From contig NZ_CP109090.1 of NCBI RefSeq assembly GCF_035917575.1, positions 7,378,001-7,442,000 of the forward strand: DNA of 64,000 nucleotides, read 5' to 3'. Under the pieces are notes generated by a model. The model had not been told where the DNA came from. It worked only from the letters and a program-made list of their open reading frames with translations, and made no database searches. A program made the translations under genes and the position numbers. Numbering within the stretch: position 1 is the stretch's first letter; each line of letters begins with the position of its first letter. Origin of the DNA: Streptomyces sp. NBC_01788. GTDB taxonomy: Bacteria; Actinomycetota; Actinomycetes; Streptomycetales; Streptomycetaceae. This document shows positions 49,485 through 61,835 of the stretch, piece by piece.

Positions 49485-52400
49485 TCACCTGCTGTACGGC
49501 GCCAGCCCTTTGTTTCCGGCGACCACCAAAGAGTCGACGAGCATCTGCCAATCGCCCAGCTCGCCGAGTTCCTCGGCCGTTCTGCGGATCTCGTTGAGCC
49601 AGTCGTCCGAAAGCTGAGACCGCTTGACCGTGACACGCCCCTCTTGGATGCACAGGTCGGACACCCAGTACACGCCACGAGTTACCTGCGTTTCCTTCGG
49701 CAGCTTCCGAAGGATGCGGATAAGAGCGTCGACGGACATGATCCCTCCGCGAGCGGCCGGCAGCCAGTCGTCGATCGCCTCGACGAAGTCCTCAGCGCGC
49801 ACCCAGTCGATGGGCTTACCGACGACCTCGTGGTACATGCTTTGTGTCCACGAAAGTGGGTGCGGCAGCAGAGCGGCGGCGGCCCAGTCCCCCCAGTGGT
49901 GGTCGCGGTAGGGGCTCGGGTCGTCGCTCAGGTAGCCGATAGCATGGCGCAGCAACGACGGCCAGACTCCTCGGGCGGCTTCGGCCAAGCGTTCGTTCTC
50001 TGCGCCTGCCGCGGCGAGGCCGTGTAGGAAATTCGACATCAGCTGCGCATCTGCGCGAAGAACATCGAGGTGCTCGAGCAGCGGCCCCGCGTCGCCGTTT
50101 TTCACGAATGCTTCGAGCAGAGCCCGTGCGGCGACAAGGGTGTGCATCCCGCGGTCGTCCGCGGTCCAGCCCTCTTTCTCCTGCGTGACCATGGCTCGTC
50201 GCTCAACATCGAGAAACGCGGCAAGAAGCGTCACCGCGTCGTCGGTGCAACAGTGCTCTGCCGATGCGGCTGCGCCGAGTCCGCGAAGGGCCGCGTCGAG
50301 AACCGCGACGTCCACCGAGTCGCCGGGCAGTTCCTGGAGACGCCGAACAACGTCGCCGGTGATCCGGGCCCTCGACCGACTCAGGCCGTCCTGGTCCCAG
50401 GGACCGATTTCTGCGCCACGAGCGGTCTCAAGTATCCAGCTCAACGCGGTTCGGTGGATGCAGGGGGCGAAGTGGCACGGCGACCTCCAGACGACATCGC
50501 ATCCACGCGCCAGGTACAGCCGAGTCTCCAAGGACGCCTTGCCTGCCATCGCAAGACCCGCCTGGGCAACATCTTCGGTCGAGCCACTGGCCGCTTCCAA
50601 CGGTGCGGCCAGTGCGGGTGTGAGGAACGCCGGCAGGGCTTGAGCCACAGCTCGGTCGGCACTGAGGTCGAAGTACTGGTCCTCGTGGCCCTGGTCCTCG
50701 GCGTCCTGGAACGACGATGCGATGCTAATGACGAGCTCAGTTGCGAACTGCGCTTCGCAGCCCAGCGCCTCCAGATCGCCGGCGGCGGCTCGTTCGACCG
50801 CTGCTCGGACGACGTGAGCAACAGCGTCCACAGGCCGGTTCGGCATCAGGTCCTCATCGGCTTCGATCAAGGCACGTCCTGTCGTCAGGTCCGCAGCGAT
50901 CTCCTCCGACGAGGGCGGACAGTACTCCGCGTCATGCTTGGCCGAGCCCCAGTACCGATTCTGCAGGCGCAGGCTGGACTGCACGACCTCCTGGTGAGCC
51001 TCGTGCGCTTCTTGCACGGCTTGCAGCTCAAGCGGTGGTTCGACCTCGATGTAGACCTCATCCCCGTGCCGCTTAATTCGATATTGTTCCGGGTCCAGGC
51101 TTGCGGCCCAGTTCTTCGTGTGCTCCTGGTTAATGCCCAGTCGGTCACCGTTCTCGACCAGCTTGTCGGCGACCTTCTTCAAAGCCTGGGCACGCTCCCG
51201 TCCGCCGTGCACCATCAGCCACATGGCTACTTCCCGCGGTGTCCACTGGCGACGTTCAAGGTTTGCGAGCCCTTCGGTTGCCGCACGCAGCCCTACGTGC
51301 TCACTTATCCTGCGGCCAAAGTCCAACTCCCATACGGCAGGTTCGGCGAGGAAAAGGTCGAGCTCGGTGCCGACTTTCTCGATGTGGCGCACTAGCAGAC
51401 CGAATAGCATCCCTGGAATGGCCAAGTTCTCGCAGCCGTTCAAGAGTGTATCGAAAACCAACCTCGGTGACGCACCCTGACTCAACCATGTGTCGGCAAG
51501 ACGCTCCATCGCCTGGAGCGCGCTCATAGCTGAGTATGGGCCAACTGACGTCCCCCGATACCAGCTCCACACATGACTGTCGCCGACGTACAGGCGGGCG
51601 GTGCCGTCAAGGTTCAAGACCGCACCGCGGTCTTCTCCTTCTCCGCTTTCTGTATCGACATCTACGCTTTCGTTCCGGGCGTGGACGGGCCCAGCAAATG
51701 CACCAGGCGAACTAAGCCGCGACAGCGTCGCCACGCGCGCCCGCGCACCGCTGTTCAGGATGTCGTTCAGCACCCGCACCGATGTCGGCAACGGAGCTGT
51801 CTGGAACAGCTGCCAGAATCCACCGAAATAGTACTGGAAGAACGGTGGTCCGAAACCTGTCCACCGACCCTGATGCCCCCGGACACCCTCATCTCGGTGC
51901 CAGCTCAGCTCGTCGTCGATGTAGTAGGCCGCCATCAACGTCGCCAGTAGCTCTGGGCTCTTCTGCGCCAAGGCTCGGGCGCTCAGCGGCGAATCCGCGG
52001 CCGGAGCCAGGAACGCTGGCGCGTCGTCCGCGATAGCCCGAAGGCAGGCCTCGACGGCATCATCGATGTCCGGACCGAGCAGGGCCAACGTTTCGACGAA
52101 CTCTTCCTTCGTCAGGTGGTAATCCAGCTCGCGTCGGCGTCGCCGACGCTGCGGCATCCACCCAGACGGTGTCTCCCCGCCGGGTTTGCGCAGAGGGAAC
52201 GAGTTCCAGTAGGCAAGGAGACGGGCTCGAAGCCTGATTCGTAGCTCGTTGCCAGCCGGAACGTTCGCTAGGGACAGGGCTTGCAGCCAGTCCGCGAGCA
52301 GTTCGAACGACTCCTTCGACACGTCCCACGGCTCTTTGTCATCGAGGAGGAGCTGCACAACGGGCTTCGTGACTAGAGGGTCGACCAGCCCATTGACCTT

Positions 52401-54587
52401 ATGCCGCTGCTGAACAACTCGAACTACGTCGCCGAGCACCAAGCCGACCGACTGGTCCGTGCACGCCGACTTAAGGCATTTGTACCCGAACGGTGTCTCC
52501 AGTACCGCCTCCACCGGGACGTCAGTCCACCGGGGTCCGCGTGCTGCCGCGAACACCTCGAATTGCGAGCTCAGTTCGATGAACTTTCGGACAGGCCGAG
52601 CGTCCGGTGCTTTCAGTAGTCCCTCGCACGCAAGAATGGCGGCCGACAGCGCCCACCGAGGCGCTCCCGCTGACTGCAGCAACTCGGTGGGGCTCTGACC
52701 ACGGACGAGAAGGATGGCGGTCGCGTACCGCCGGACTTCGTCATGTGCAAATTCCGGCTGATTCCGATACCGGCTCGGTGGTGCGAGCAAATGGTCCCGA
52801 CGCAGCGCGTCGACTGCTACGGCATCAACGCCTGCGCCAGGCCGACGGTCCTCGGGCAGCTTCATGGTCTCTGCGGCTACTGCGAGCAACGTCTGTTCGC
52901 GTGCCTCCGCCGAGCCGACACCGGGCCGCCCATCGCCGCGAACAATCCGGCTCCACACCAAATCAAGGCATTCCCACTCACCCAGTGAACTTTCCGGCTC
53001 TGCCCCGGTCCGAGCCAAAAGGTCCAGTACAACGGGCCTTCTCAGCAGCGAGTTCGCAGGCAGGTCTCGCAGGACCGTACGCAAAAGCGGAAAGTGGTCT
53101 GAGACGACAGAGATGTCCTCATCGCCCAACGGCCGCATCTCGAAGGATGAAATGGACTTCGCGAACCCCAGCTCCACCTGTTCTCGCACGAAACCCAGTG
53201 CCACGTCAGATGTCACAACAACGAGCCCAACACCCGCCGCAGCCGCTGCCAGCACCAGGTCACTCAACAGGCCGGCAGATCGCTCCAGAGCAGCATCAGC
53301 CGCATCGATGACCAGGACCCGAGACGGTGCCGATGTCTCCGCGAGTACATCCTCCAGCGGCATCCCGAGCGCAGCCCGCAACTCCAAGCTCGACTGCGGC
53401 AAGCCGCGGAAGTTCACCACCACCCCCTGAAACCCAACGGGGTCTGCGGCTTCCAACTCATCGACGGCCGACAGCGTCAGCGCGCTCTTACCGATGCCCG
53501 ACTCGCCGGACACCAGCAGAGCCGAAACACGAGTACCTGCCTCGCGCAGGACCCCAGCGAGTCGCTCGCGACGGTCGGCGAACGAGATCTCGACCGGCCC
53601 GCCAGATGCCTCATCACCGATCGTGGTCCGCACACGGGCAACAGCCAGCTTGCGTTGTTCAGCGAGCACCGACCACGCGTGCCGGCTTCGAGTCGCGGCC
53701 GAGTCCAAGAGCACGTGAATGTCACGGCGAAGCACCTTAAGGTCCACCACGGCGCCCGTCGCGTCGTAGCGGGTCGCCTCGACCTCAAGCTGGTTCCGGA
53801 CCACCACTCCGTCGGTGGAAGCTGAGGCCACGCCGTCCAGCGACGTTGCGACTGCCGCGCGGTCACCTTCGTCCGGGCTCTGGACCGCGAAACTGAGGAT
53901 GTGCAGCCGACCAAGCAGCCGCCACGCCAGCCGCAGGACCTCTTTCGGTACTGTGCCGTCTTCGACGACCTTCTCGACCACCTTCAGAAAGTGCTTCTGC
54001 CGCTCACGCACCGGCTTCGACCAGCGGCCATCGACGTCCATGGACGCTTGGAATGACTCCGGGTCGGCATGGGCCCGCGCGATATCGCAGAGCGTTGCGA
54101 GGTGGTCCCACTGGTTGGACCGGCCGGCGGTTGCGACGGCGACCTGGTGAGTGTCTGTGTCGAACCTTTCGATTTCGGAAAGCAGCGACCCGACGAGCTT
54201 CACCGTCTCGTCATGGCTCGGGACGAAGTCCGGCGTTGCGCGGCATGCCACGGCGAGGGTGACCTCGCCTGACTCATCGCCGCACTCAACAAGAAGGTCA
54301 TCTACCGGATGCGCCGGACCAGTTTGGAACGACACCCTTCGGACCGGCAGCTCAGATGCCTCCGTCCGTCGTACACCGGTCAGCATGCCGGCGAGATAGA
54401 CAGCCGCGACGCGATGGGCGAACGAAACACCACCGCCGCCCGTCGCGTAGGTGCTCGATCCTCGCGCACTTTCACCGGTTGCGGCTGTGGCGCCTCCAGC
54501 GGCCGCATCCCGGGGAGCAGTGGCGGGCTCAGATGCCGCCTCACCCTCGGGCCGAGCCGCGGCATCCGGGGCAACAGACTCGTTCAT
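49485..54587 (-). CDS. Giant STAND ATPase, putative defence sensor-effector
   Basis: A 1,700-aa protein. After a 50-residue disordered head, residues 53-165 resemble the Cap4/DUF4297-type nuclease fold (FAHRVAAVYLAGMLTG, then FQTGPAHPVDDLLVE, LAVACRATPDFVPS). The acidic pair is seen in VDDLLVE, but the usual Q/E-x-K is VACR, so activity is doubtful. The STAND core has Walker A LLVSGESGIGKSAL (358-371) and Walker B VLVIDAADA (424-432), followed by a winged-helix region. The remaining thousand residues are helical, without clear repeats, as in the sensor part of AVAST-like proteins. ATG 54587 follows a weak AGAGG. It is the last gene of the island. The role in phage sensing is inferred from architecture and context. 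Confidence 0.75.
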   Translation of the reverse strand: MNESVAPDAAARPEGEAASEPATAPRDAAAGGATAATGESARGSSTYATGGGGVSFAHRVAAVYLAGMLTGVRRTEASELPVRRVSFQTGPAHPVDDLLVECGDESGEVTLAVACRATPDFVPSHDETVKLVGSLLSEIERFDTDTHQVAVATAGRSNQWDHLATLCDIARAHADPESFQASMDVDGRWSKPVRERQKHFLKVVEKVVEDGTVPKEVLRLAWRLLGRLHILSFAVQSPDEGDRAAVATSLDGVASASTDGVVVRNQLEVEATRYDATGAVVDLKVLRRDIHVLLDSAATRSRHAWSVLAEQRKLAVARVRTTIGDEASGGPVEISFADRRERLAGVLREAGTRVSALLVSGESGIGKSALTLSAVDELEAADPVGFQGVVVNFRGLPQSSLELRAALGMPLEDVLAETSAPSRVLVIDAADAALERSAGLLSDLVLAAAAAGVGLVVVTSDVALGFVREQVELGFAKSISSFEMRPLGDEDISVVSDHFPLLRTVLRDLPANSLLRRPVVLDLLARTGAEPESSLGEWECLDLVWSRIVRGDGRPGVGSAEAREQTLLAVAAETMKLPEDRRPGAGVDAVAVDALRRDHLLAPPSRYRNQPEFAHDEVRRYATAILLVRGQSPTELLQSAGAPRWALSAAILACEGLLKAPDARPVRKFIELSSQFEVFAAARGPRWTDVPVEAVLETPFGYKCLKSACTDQSVGLVLGDVVRVVQQRHKVNGLVDPLVTKPVVQLLLDDKEPWDVSKESFELLADWLQALSLANVPAGNELRIRLRARLLAYWNSFPLRKPGGETPSGWMPQRRRRRRELDYHLTKEEFVETLALLGPDIDDAVEACLRAIADDAPAFLAPAADSPLSARALAQKSPELLATLMAAYYIDDELSWHRDEGVRGHQGRWTGFGPPFFQYYFGGFWQLFQTAPLPTSVRVLNDILNSGARARVATLSRLSSPGAFAGPVHARNESVDVDTESGEGEDRGAVLNLDGTARLYVGDSHVWSWYRGTSVGPYSAMSALQAMERLADTWLSQGASPRLVFDTLLNGCENLAIPGMLFGLLVRHIEKVGTELDLFLAEPAVWELDFGRRISEHVGLRAATEGLANLERRQWTPREVAMWLMVHGGRERAQALKKVADKLVENGDRLGINQEHTKNWAASLDPEQYRIKRHGDEVYIEVEPPLELQAVQEAHEAHQEVVQSSLRLQNRYWGSAKHDAEYCPPSSEEIAADLTTGRALIEADEDLMPNRPVDAVAHVVRAAVERAAAGDLEALGCEAQFATELVISIASSFQDAEDQGHEDQYFDLSADRAVAQALPAFLTPALAAPLEAASGSTEDVAQAGLAMAGKASLETRLYLARGCDVVWRSPCHFAPCIHRTALSWILETARGAEIGPWDQDGLSRSRARITGDVVRRLQELPGDSVDVAVLDAALRGLGAAASAEHCCTDDAVTLLAAFLDVERRAMVTQEKEGWTADDRGMHTLVAARALLEAFVKNGDAGPLLEHLDVLRADAQLMSNFLHGLAAAGAENERLAEAARGVWPSLLRHAIGYLSDDPSPYRDHHWGDWAAAALLPHPLSWTQSMYHEVVGKPIDWVRAEDFVEAIDDWLPAARGGIMSVDALIRILRKLPKETQVTRGVYWVSDLCIQEGRVTVKRSQLSDDWLNEIRRTAEELGELGDWQMLVDSLVVAGNKGLAPYSR

Positions 54588-55041
54588 GTATTCCTCTGGG
54601 GCGTTGTGCTATCAGTGGCCGCACGGCTCACCGTAGCGGTGCGTCGTCAACCGTGCAGCGATATATCGCATCAATCCCTGCCCAATCCGCACACAGGCCG
54701 CAGAGCACCCGATCAAGGCCGTCGCGCTCCATCGCCACCCATCACGCAGAGGCCAGGTCAGCAACCTGCAGTGATCGCCCCTTCAGGGTACCGACCAGTC
54801 CCCATTACCAGGGGGAACAAGCTGGTCCGCCGAGCGCTCTGCACAGGAGGCCGCCTCGCGGAACACATCCGGCGCGGACGGGACGCACCGCCGAGCCACC
54901 GCAGGACGACCGCCTGCTGGCCGAGAGGATCGAGAAGCTGGCCCCCACGGTCCGCGACATCCTTGAAGAGCTGGCCCGCGCCGACGGCACTCTCCTGAGC
55001 AGGGGCGACCTCCGTTTACTCCCGAGCCGGCCCAATGCCGT
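54588..55041. other. Stretch between the STAND gene and the right end
   Basis: It should hold the promoter of the minus-strand STAND gene. At 54911-55060 one plus-strand frame reads DDRLLAERIEKLAPTVRDIL and EELARADGTLLSRGDLRLLP before a stop; this looks like the end of a real protein, but there is no start and no family. Confidence 0.4.
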
Positions 55042-55253
55042 CGACTCTCGACATGCCTGATGAGACGTCAGGTAAGTCAGCATCCACTCAGCATCAGTTC
55101 CGTACGATTCCTCGTGCGTGCGCCTGGTCGGTGGCTTCGCGGCAGCCTGGCTGGCGCTGAAATGCGCAGGCGGGAAGCCTGGTCACAGCAGCGCACGATT
55201 TTCCTGAAGGTCTTCGAGCCGAAGGCATGCCGATGTACAGTGAGGGGCGCCCC
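55042..55253 (+). repeat. Element-end block and likely panD promoter
   Basis: This is the most complete copy of the block that recurs at 32186 and 17830. It contains a promoter-like pair, ttcgag at 55213-55218 and tacagt at 55236-55241, 17 bp apart, about 60 bp before the panD start. Because it lies inside attR, the promoter of panD belongs to the element. Confidence 0.7.
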
Positions 55254-55328
55254 TGACCTGCAGAAAGTTGGCAGGGAGCCGTCTTCTAGGAGTCCAAAGT
55301 GCTGCGAACTTTGATCAAGTCCAAGATC
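55254..55328 (+). other. attR: right attachment site over the panD start
   Basis: The site matches attL at 32392-32467. The longest identical run, aggagtccaaagtgctgcg, covers the ribosome site and start codon of panD, so crossover there leaves panD intact on the right side. Confidence 0.88.
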
Positions 55329-55718
55329 CACCGCGCCACCGTCACCCAGGCCGACCTGCACTACGTGGGATCGGTGACCATCGACGCGGATCTGCTCGAC
55401 GCCGCCGATCTGCTGCCCGGTGAGCTCGTCCACATCGTCGACGTCACCAATGGCGCCCGTCTGGAGACGTACGTCATCGAGGGGGAGCGCGGGTCCGGGG
55501 TCGTCGGGATCAACGGGGCCGCCGCGCATCTCGTCCACCCCGGAGACCTGGTGATCATCATCAATTACGCCCAGGTCACCGACGCCGAGGCGCGGGCCCT
55601 TCGGCCGCGGGTCGTCCACGTCGACGCGGACAACCGTGTCGTCGCGCTCGGCGCCGACGCCTCCGAGCCGGTGCCGGGTTCCGGCCAGGAGCGCAGCCCG
55701 TACGCCGTGTCGAGCTGA
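55299..55718 (+). CDS. panD: Aspartate 1-decarboxylase PanD
   Basis: A 139-aa proenzyme that makes beta-alanine from aspartate for pantothenate and coenzyme A. The start of the fold is [20 protein letters not shown], the self-cleavage site is Gly-Ser in HYVGSVTID (Ser25 becomes the pyruvoyl group), and active-site residues appear in [12 protein letters not shown] and [14 protein letters not shown]. The GTG start at 55299 has AGGAG six bases before it. The gene is the integration target of the element and is kept complete. The following racemase-family gene starts 12 bp after its stop. Confidence 0.95.
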   Translation: MLRTLIKSKIHRATVTQADLHYVGSVTIDADLLDAADLLPGELVHIVDVTNGARLETYVIEGERGSGVVGINGAAAHLVHPGDLVIIINYAQVTDAEARALRPRVVHVDADNRVVALGADASEPVPGSGQERSPYAVSS

Positions 55719-55730
55719 CCGGCCGGGAGC

Positions 55731-56426
55731 GTGACCGTGAGCGACACCGTGCCGACCCGCCGGGTGAGCGAGCCGCATGTGCTCGCTCTGCTGCACACCT
55801 CGCCGGTGCACGTCCCCGTCTTCGACGCGCTGCGCGACGAGACCCACCCCGGTCTCGCGCTACGGCACTTCGTCGACGAGGAGTTGCTGCGTCTGGCCCG
55901 CCGGGACGGGCCGGCGGCGGTGACCGGCGCGATGGAGGCGGTGCTGGGCCAGGCGGTCGCCGAGGGTGCCCGGGCCGTCCTGTGTACCTGCTCGACCCTC
56001 GGGGGTGTCGCGGAGGAGGTGGGAGCGGCGGGGCTCACCGTGCCGGTTCTGCGAGTGGACCGCCCCATGGCGGCCGCCGCGGTCGCCGCCGGGCCGCGGG
56101 TGGTCCTCCTCGCGGCGCTCGCGAGCACCCTGGCGCCGACCACCGCGCTGATCGAGGAGGAGGCGCGCAGCGCCGGGCGCGCCGTCACGGTACGGCCCGT
56201 GCTCGTCGACGCCGCCTGGTCCCGCTTCGAGGCCGGTGACACCGGAGGGTACGTGCGCGAGGTGGCCGACGCGGCCGACCGGGTCGCCCACGCCGACGTG
56301 ATCGTCCTGGCCCAGGCATCCATGGCACCCGCCCAGCACCTCACGACGACGTCGGTGCCCGTCCTCTCCAGCCCCCGGCCGGGCTTCGAGGCAGCGGCAC
56401 GCGCGGCACGGCGTGGCGCCGTCTGA
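55731..56426 (+). CDS. Aspartate/glutamate racemase-family protein
   Basis: A 231-aa protein of the Asp/Glu/hydantoin racemase fold. One catalytic Cys is seen in AVLCTCSTLGG (about residue 84-86); the place of the second has QASMAPA instead of a Cys, so true racemase activity is doubtful. GTG 55731 follows GGGAG. It is close behind panD and may be in the same transcript; both concern aspartate, but a shared pathway is only an inference. Confidence 0.75.
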   Translation: MTVSDTVPTRRVSEPHVLALLHTSPVHVPVFDALRDETHPGLALRHFVDEELLRLARRDGPAAVTGAMEAVLGQAVAEGARAVLCTCSTLGGVAEEVGAAGLTVPVLRVDRPMAAAAVAAGPRVVLLAALASTLAPTTALIEEEARSAGRAVTVRPVLVDAAWSRFEAGDTGGYVREVADAADRVAHADVIVLAQASMAPAQHLTTTSVPVLSSPRPGFEAAARAARRGAV

Positions 56427-56538
56427 CCGCACGACGCGCTCGGGCCACCGCCACCTCGTCGGGTGACTGGTGGCGCGGGGGTCGGGTAGGTGGGGGAGTA
56501 GTCCAGAGCCGACGTCTACCGACTGGCCGGAGGACGCC

Positions 56539-57030
56539 ATGACCGACCCGCACCCGGACCCCACCTCGCCTCCGCCGGGCCCGGACCCCCAGCATCCGCA
56601 ACCCCAACCACACCCGGTCCCCACCCCGGAACCACCCCCAACCCCGGAACCCCCGCCGACACCGGGTCCACCACCTGGTCCGACGCCAGGCCCGCCACCG
56701 GGTCCGGCACCTGGTCCAGCGCCGGGTCCGGTGCCTGAACCGCCGCCTGGTCCAGCGCCCGGTCCGACGCCAGGCCCACCGCCGGGTCCGACGCCTGGGC
56801 CGCCGCCGGGTCCTGGTCCGGCTCCGCCTCCGGTGCCTGGGCCGCCGCCGGGCCCCGGCCCGAACCCACCCGTGCCGCCCGGACCGCCGCCGGGCCCCGG
56901 CCCCATTCCGCCCGAGCCCCCGAGTCCCATTCCCGGCCCTCCACCCGGTCCTCCGCTCCCGGAGCCCTCGCCGTCCCCGATCCCGCCGGGCCCGGAGCCG
57001 GTCCCGGAGCCGGGACCGCCCCTGACCTGA
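56539..57030 (+). CDS. Proline-rich low-complexity protein
   Basis: A 163-aa protein made almost only of Pro, Gly, Pro-Pro-Gly-Pro repeats with a few Thr, Glu and Ala. There is no signal peptide and no membrane helix. ATG 56539 follows GGAGG at good spacing, which favours real translation. It may form an extended polyproline rod. Repeat length at DNA level varies in units of about 15-30 bases, so the gene may change size easily. Function unknown. Confidence 0.55.
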   Translation: MTDPHPDPTSPPPGPDPQHPQPQPHPVPTPEPPPTPEPPPTPGPPPGPTPGPPPGPAPGPAPGPVPEPPPGPAPGPTPGPPPGPTPGPPPGPGPAPPPVPGPPPGPGPNPPVPPGPPPGPGPIPPEPPSPIPGPPPGPPLPEPSPSPIPPGPEPVPEPGPPLT

Positions 57031-57357
57031 CGTCCGTCTCACGAGACCCCGCCCGACCTGACGCCGGAACGGACACCGCGATCGCGCGTGAGCGTCAGCA
57101 CTCCCGGCCGCGCCTGCGGACACGCGCCTTCGCCGTCCCGTGAACGTGTCGCGCGGTCCCGTCAGCGAACACGCCCCCGCGTGCAGGTGCCCCCGCCGCC
57201 CCCGCGAACAGGCGCCCGCGCTCTTTCCGTCGCTAACTCGCGCCCCCGCCCCCCGCGGGCAAAAGCAGACGGTGGGCGGCCTTCTCGCCGTCCACCGTCC
57301 TCTACTCACCGTCCTCTACTCACCGTCCGGCCGAGCCGGCCGGCGACCGCCGTGCCG

Positions 57358-58797
57358 CTACGCCGTCACCTCCGACCGGTCCCCGCCCCACAGCGTGTGG
57401 AACGAGCCGTCCCGGTCCACGCGTCGGTACGTGTGGGCCCCGAAGAAGTCCCGCTGGCCCTGGGTGAGCGCGGCGGGCAGGCGTTCGGCGCGCAGGGCGT
57501 CGTAGTAGGCGAGGGCGGCCGAGAAGCCGGGGGCCGGGACGCCCTGCCGGGTCGCGGCGACCAGGACCTCGCGCCAGTCGTCCTGAGCCGCCGCGATCTC
57601 CTGGGCGAAGGTGTCGTCGGACAGCAGGCTCGGCAGGTCCGGGCGGGCGTCGTACGCGGCGCGGATCCGGTCCAGGAAGGCCGCGCGGATGATGCAGCCG
57701 CCGCGCCAGATGGCGGAGACCGCGCCGAGGTCGATGTCCCAGCCGTACTCCGCGCTGCCCGCGGCGATCTCGTGGAAGCCCTGGGTGTACGACACGATCT
57801 TCGAGGCGTACAGCGCCTGTTCCACCCGGTCGGCGAACGAGGCCGCCTCCGACTCGTTCAGCGGGGACGCCTTCGGGCCCGCCAGCCCGCGCGACGCCTC
57901 CCGCAGGTCCGCGTGGCCCGACAGGGAACGGGCGAAGACCGCCTCCGCGATGCCCGAGACCGGCACGCCGAGGTCGAGCGCGATCTGGACCGTCCAGCGG
58001 CCGGTGCCCTTCTGCTCGGCCTGGTCCACCACCACGTCCACGAACGGCTTGCCGGTCGCCGCGTCCACGTGGGACAGGACCTCGGCCGTGATCTCGATCA
58101 GGTACGAGTCGAGCCGGCCGGTGTTCCAGGTGCGGAAGATGTCCGCGATCTGCGTGGGGGAGTACCCGGCCACGTCCCGCAGCAGCTGGTACGCCTCGCC
58201 GATCAGCTGCATGTCGGCGTACTCGATGCCGTTGTGCACCATCTTCACGAAGTGCCCGGCGCCGTCGGGGCCGACGTGCGTGACGCACGGCGCGCCGTCC
58301 TTCGCCTTCGCGGAGATCTTCTCCAGCATCGGACCGAGCGAGTCGTACGACTCCTTCGAGCCGCCCGGCATGATGCTCGGCCCGTGCAGCGCGCCCTCCT
58401 CGCCGCCGGAGATCCCGGTGCCCACGAAGTGGATGCCCTGCTCGCGCAGCTCCCGCTCCCGGCGCCGGGTGTCCGCGAAGTGCGCGTTGCCGCCGTCGAT
58501 GATCATGTCGCCGGGCTCAAGGAGCGGGGCGAACTCCCGGATCACCGCGTCGGTCGGCTCGCCGGCCTTCACCATGATGACCAGGCGGCGCGGCCGTTCC
58601 AGGGCCGCCACGAACTCCTTCGCGGTCTCGGCCGCGACGAAGTCGCCCTCGTGCCCGAACTCCTCGACCAGGGCGTGCGTCCGGGCCGCCGTCCGGTTGT
58701 GCAGTGCGACCGCGTAGCCGTTGCGCGCGAAATTGCGGGCGAGGTTGCGGCCCATGACCGCGAGTCCCGTGACGCCGATCTGGGCTGTAGTGCTCAT
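57358..58797 (-). CDS. gnd: 6-phosphogluconate dehydrogenase (NADP+)
   Basis: A 479-aa enzyme of the oxidative pentose phosphate pathway, giving ribulose 5-phosphate, CO2 and NADPH. The N-terminal Rossmann part has GLAVMGRNLARNFARNGY, where the usual glycine-rich loop is GxAxxG; HNRTAARTH selects NADP. The catalytic region is GTGISGGEEGALHGPSIMPG and FVKMVHNGIEYADMQLIGE with the active Lys. The C-terminal helical part ends FHTLWGG. Length matches the long-chain type. ATG 58797 follows GGAGCAG. Upstream of it lies a stretch of about 360 bp shared with the divergent cell-wall gene. Confidence 0.96.
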   Translation of the reverse strand: MSTTAQIGVTGLAVMGRNLARNFARNGYAVALHNRTAARTHALVEEFGHEGDFVAAETAKEFVAALERPRRLVIMVKAGEPTDAVIREFAPLLEPGDMIIDGGNAHFADTRRRERELREQGIHFVGTGISGGEEGALHGPSIMPGGSKESYDSLGPMLEKISAKAKDGAPCVTHVGPDGAGHFVKMVHNGIEYADMQLIGEAYQLLRDVAGYSPTQIADIFRTWNTGRLDSYLIEITAEVLSHVDAATGKPFVDVVVDQAEQKGTGRWTVQIALDLGVPVSGIAEAVFARSLSGHADLREASRGLAGPKASPLNESEAASFADRVEQALYASKIVSYTQGFHEIAAGSAEYGWDIDLGAVSAIWRGGCIIRAAFLDRIRAAYDARPDLPSLLSDDTFAQEIAAAQDDWREVLVAATRQGVPAPGFSAALAYYDALRAERLPAALTQGQRDFFGAHTYRRVDRDGSFHTLWGGDRSEVTA

Positions 58798-61582
<2,785 letters not shown>

Positions 61583-61835
61583 GAGTCGCACCTCCGCGTG
61601 GAGCTGGGGCGGCGACCCCGGCGCGACGAACGGTCGGCTTCCATGGTTGACCACCCTGCCGTGCCGATCGCCTCACGTCGTCGTCCCTGAGCAGTCAATA
61701 GGTCCTACTGCCGATGGAGTACACCCCGCCCGCCGTCCTCCCCTGGGTGGGCGACACGGGACGGAGACACCCCCACGAATCCCCGGCGAATCCCCCTTGC
61801 GCGCCCCGGGACCGGCCTTGGTACTACTGCTTTCC

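Noticed and set aside
57290..57325. Tandem repeat of accgtcctctactc
   Set aside because: Only two copies in an intergenic stretch after gnd; too little to support a function.
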